Shown piece by piece: positions 5,724 to 6,090 of a DNA stretch of 6,090 nt. Source of the stretch: CAYSAA01 sp964428905 (lineage in GTDB: Bacteria; Atribacterota; Phoenicimicrobiia; Phoenicimicrobiales; Stramentimicrobiaceae); NCBI GenBank assembly GCA_964428905.1, contig CAYSAA010000066.1, forward strand, positions 1 to 6,090, read 5' to 3'. The position numbers were made by a program, and so were the translations under genes. How positions within the stretch are numbered: the first letter of the stretch is position 1; every line of letters starts with the position of its first letter. The notes under the pieces were generated by a model. It worked only from the letters and a program-made list of their open reading frames with translations. It did no database searches and was not told where the DNA came from.

Positions 5724-5926
5724 ATAAAGCAGTAGAGAAGATAAAGAATGTTATAAAAGGCTATCTTTACGTGCAAAAGAAACACAATAGAATAATTAAA
5801 GAAACAGATAAAGAAAGTGCTTTTATCGAAGAGGCAATTGTTTAAAAAGAATGAGCTCCAGGATTACTACGTGGATTAATCAGAAGAGCTGGGATAGAAG
5901 TAGAAGAATTTCTCAAAATGAAGTAA
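5717..5926 (+). pseudogene. Degraded coding frame downstream of the small RHH-like gene
   Basis: One frame, shifted relative to the 52-aa gene, reads as protein-like sequence: LDKAVEKIKNVIKGYLYV, then ETDKESAFIEEAIV, a TAA (5843-5845), two codons, a TGA (5852-5854), then APGLLRGLIRRAGIEVEEF to a TAA at 5924-5926. The pieces are amphipathic, rich in Glu, Lys and Ile, and look helical. No ATG with a ribosome binding site opens this frame. Its open stretch overlaps the last codons of the small gene, so one frameshift near 5717-5720 would fuse the two into a protein of about 120 residues if both stops were also removed. I do not recognise the family. Alternatives: a sequencing or assembly error, or chance. 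Two stops plus a frameshift favour decay. Confidence 0.4.
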
Positions 5927-6079
5927 AAAAAGATGTTGTTTAAACAGTTTGATGAAAATAAAAACCAGAAGACCAACGAATTTGTATTTGACTATATACT
6001 ACATACTCGATGCTATATACTGGTTTGGACTTGATACGCAATATAGTTTTTACTCATACTTTAATGAAATAGGTGCAAT
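5927..6079. other. AT-rich non-coding stretch with spaced CTATATACT direct repeats
   Basis: No convincing gene is seen here. CTATATACT occurs at 5992-6000 and 6013-6021, 21 bp apart (about two helical turns), with a related ACATACT between them. TTGACT at 5988-5993 resembles a -35 box, but no good -10 lies at 16-18 nt; the TATATA-like runs are at 20 nt or more. The arrangement could be a promoter with operator repeats for a gene starting at the right edge, but this is weak. Confidence 0.3.
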
Positions 6080-6090
6080 ATGGAAAATAT
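6080..6090 (+). CDS. Possible start of a further gene, cut by the window edge
   Basis: ATG at 6080 follows AGGTG (6071-6075) with a 4-nt gap, a usable although slightly tight ribosome binding site. Only three full codons (Met-Glu-Asn) are visible, so nothing can be said of the product. The call rests only on the start signal and on the absence of another gene in the preceding 150 bp. Confidence 0.25.

Noticed and set aside
5852..5854. In-frame TGA as a possible selenocysteine codon
   Set aside because: A TAA lies three codons upstream in the same frame and no SECIS-like stem-loop is evident just after the TGA.
5933..6034. 33-codon frame starting ATG at 5933
   Set aside because: No ribosome binding site, no recognisable sequence, and very AT-rich DNA where such short frames arise by chance.

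Overview
The window is AT-rich, with strong AAAGGAG-type ribosome binding sites and tightly packed genes that all read on the + strand. This suits an anaerobic, low-GC bacterium such as a Clostridia-like Firmicute or a similar thermophilic or subsurface lineage. The assignment is an inference from gene content and codon style; no rRNA or other phylogenetic marker is present.

Bases 1 to 4286 hold four genes in a row: the 3' part of an M20-family hydrolase of the YgeY type, a knotted carbamoyltransferase of the YgeW type, a 488-residue fold-type II PLP enzyme, and a carbamate kinase. In E. coli and many gut anaerobes, ygeW, ygeX, ygeY and a carbamate kinase gene lie together with ssnA, ygfK and xanthine dehydrogenase-like genes. 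That set has been linked to anaerobic breakdown of purines and urate. The inferred logic here is that YgeY opens an acylated or ureido-type diamino acid intermediate, YgeW passes a carbamoyl group to phosphate, carbamate kinase turns carbamoyl phosphate and ADP into ATP, and the PLP enzyme takes ammonia from the remaining amino acid. The PLP enzyme occupies the place of YgeX (diaminopropionate ammonia-lyase) but does not read like it, which is the most interesting biochemical point in the window.

Bases 4287 to 4499 are a non-coding gap with a perfect 26-bp inverted repeat (4-nt loop), a good candidate promoter, and the true start signal of the next gene. A 15-mer from that repeat recurs with one mismatch in the gap between the carbamoyltransferase and PLP genes (1784-1798), inside the loop of a different stem. 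This suggests a dispersed REP/MITE-like family.

Bases 4500 to 5441 encode a ketopantoate reductase-family NAD(P)H-dependent 2-oxoacid reductase, probably with its own promoter.

Bases 5442 to 6090 are different in kind: a 52-residue ribbon-helix-helix-like protein behind an operator-like palindrome, then a degraded reading frame with two in-frame stops, then AT-rich DNA with spaced direct repeats, and possibly the first codons of another gene at the right edge. This looks like an accessory or decaying segment next to the metabolic operon.
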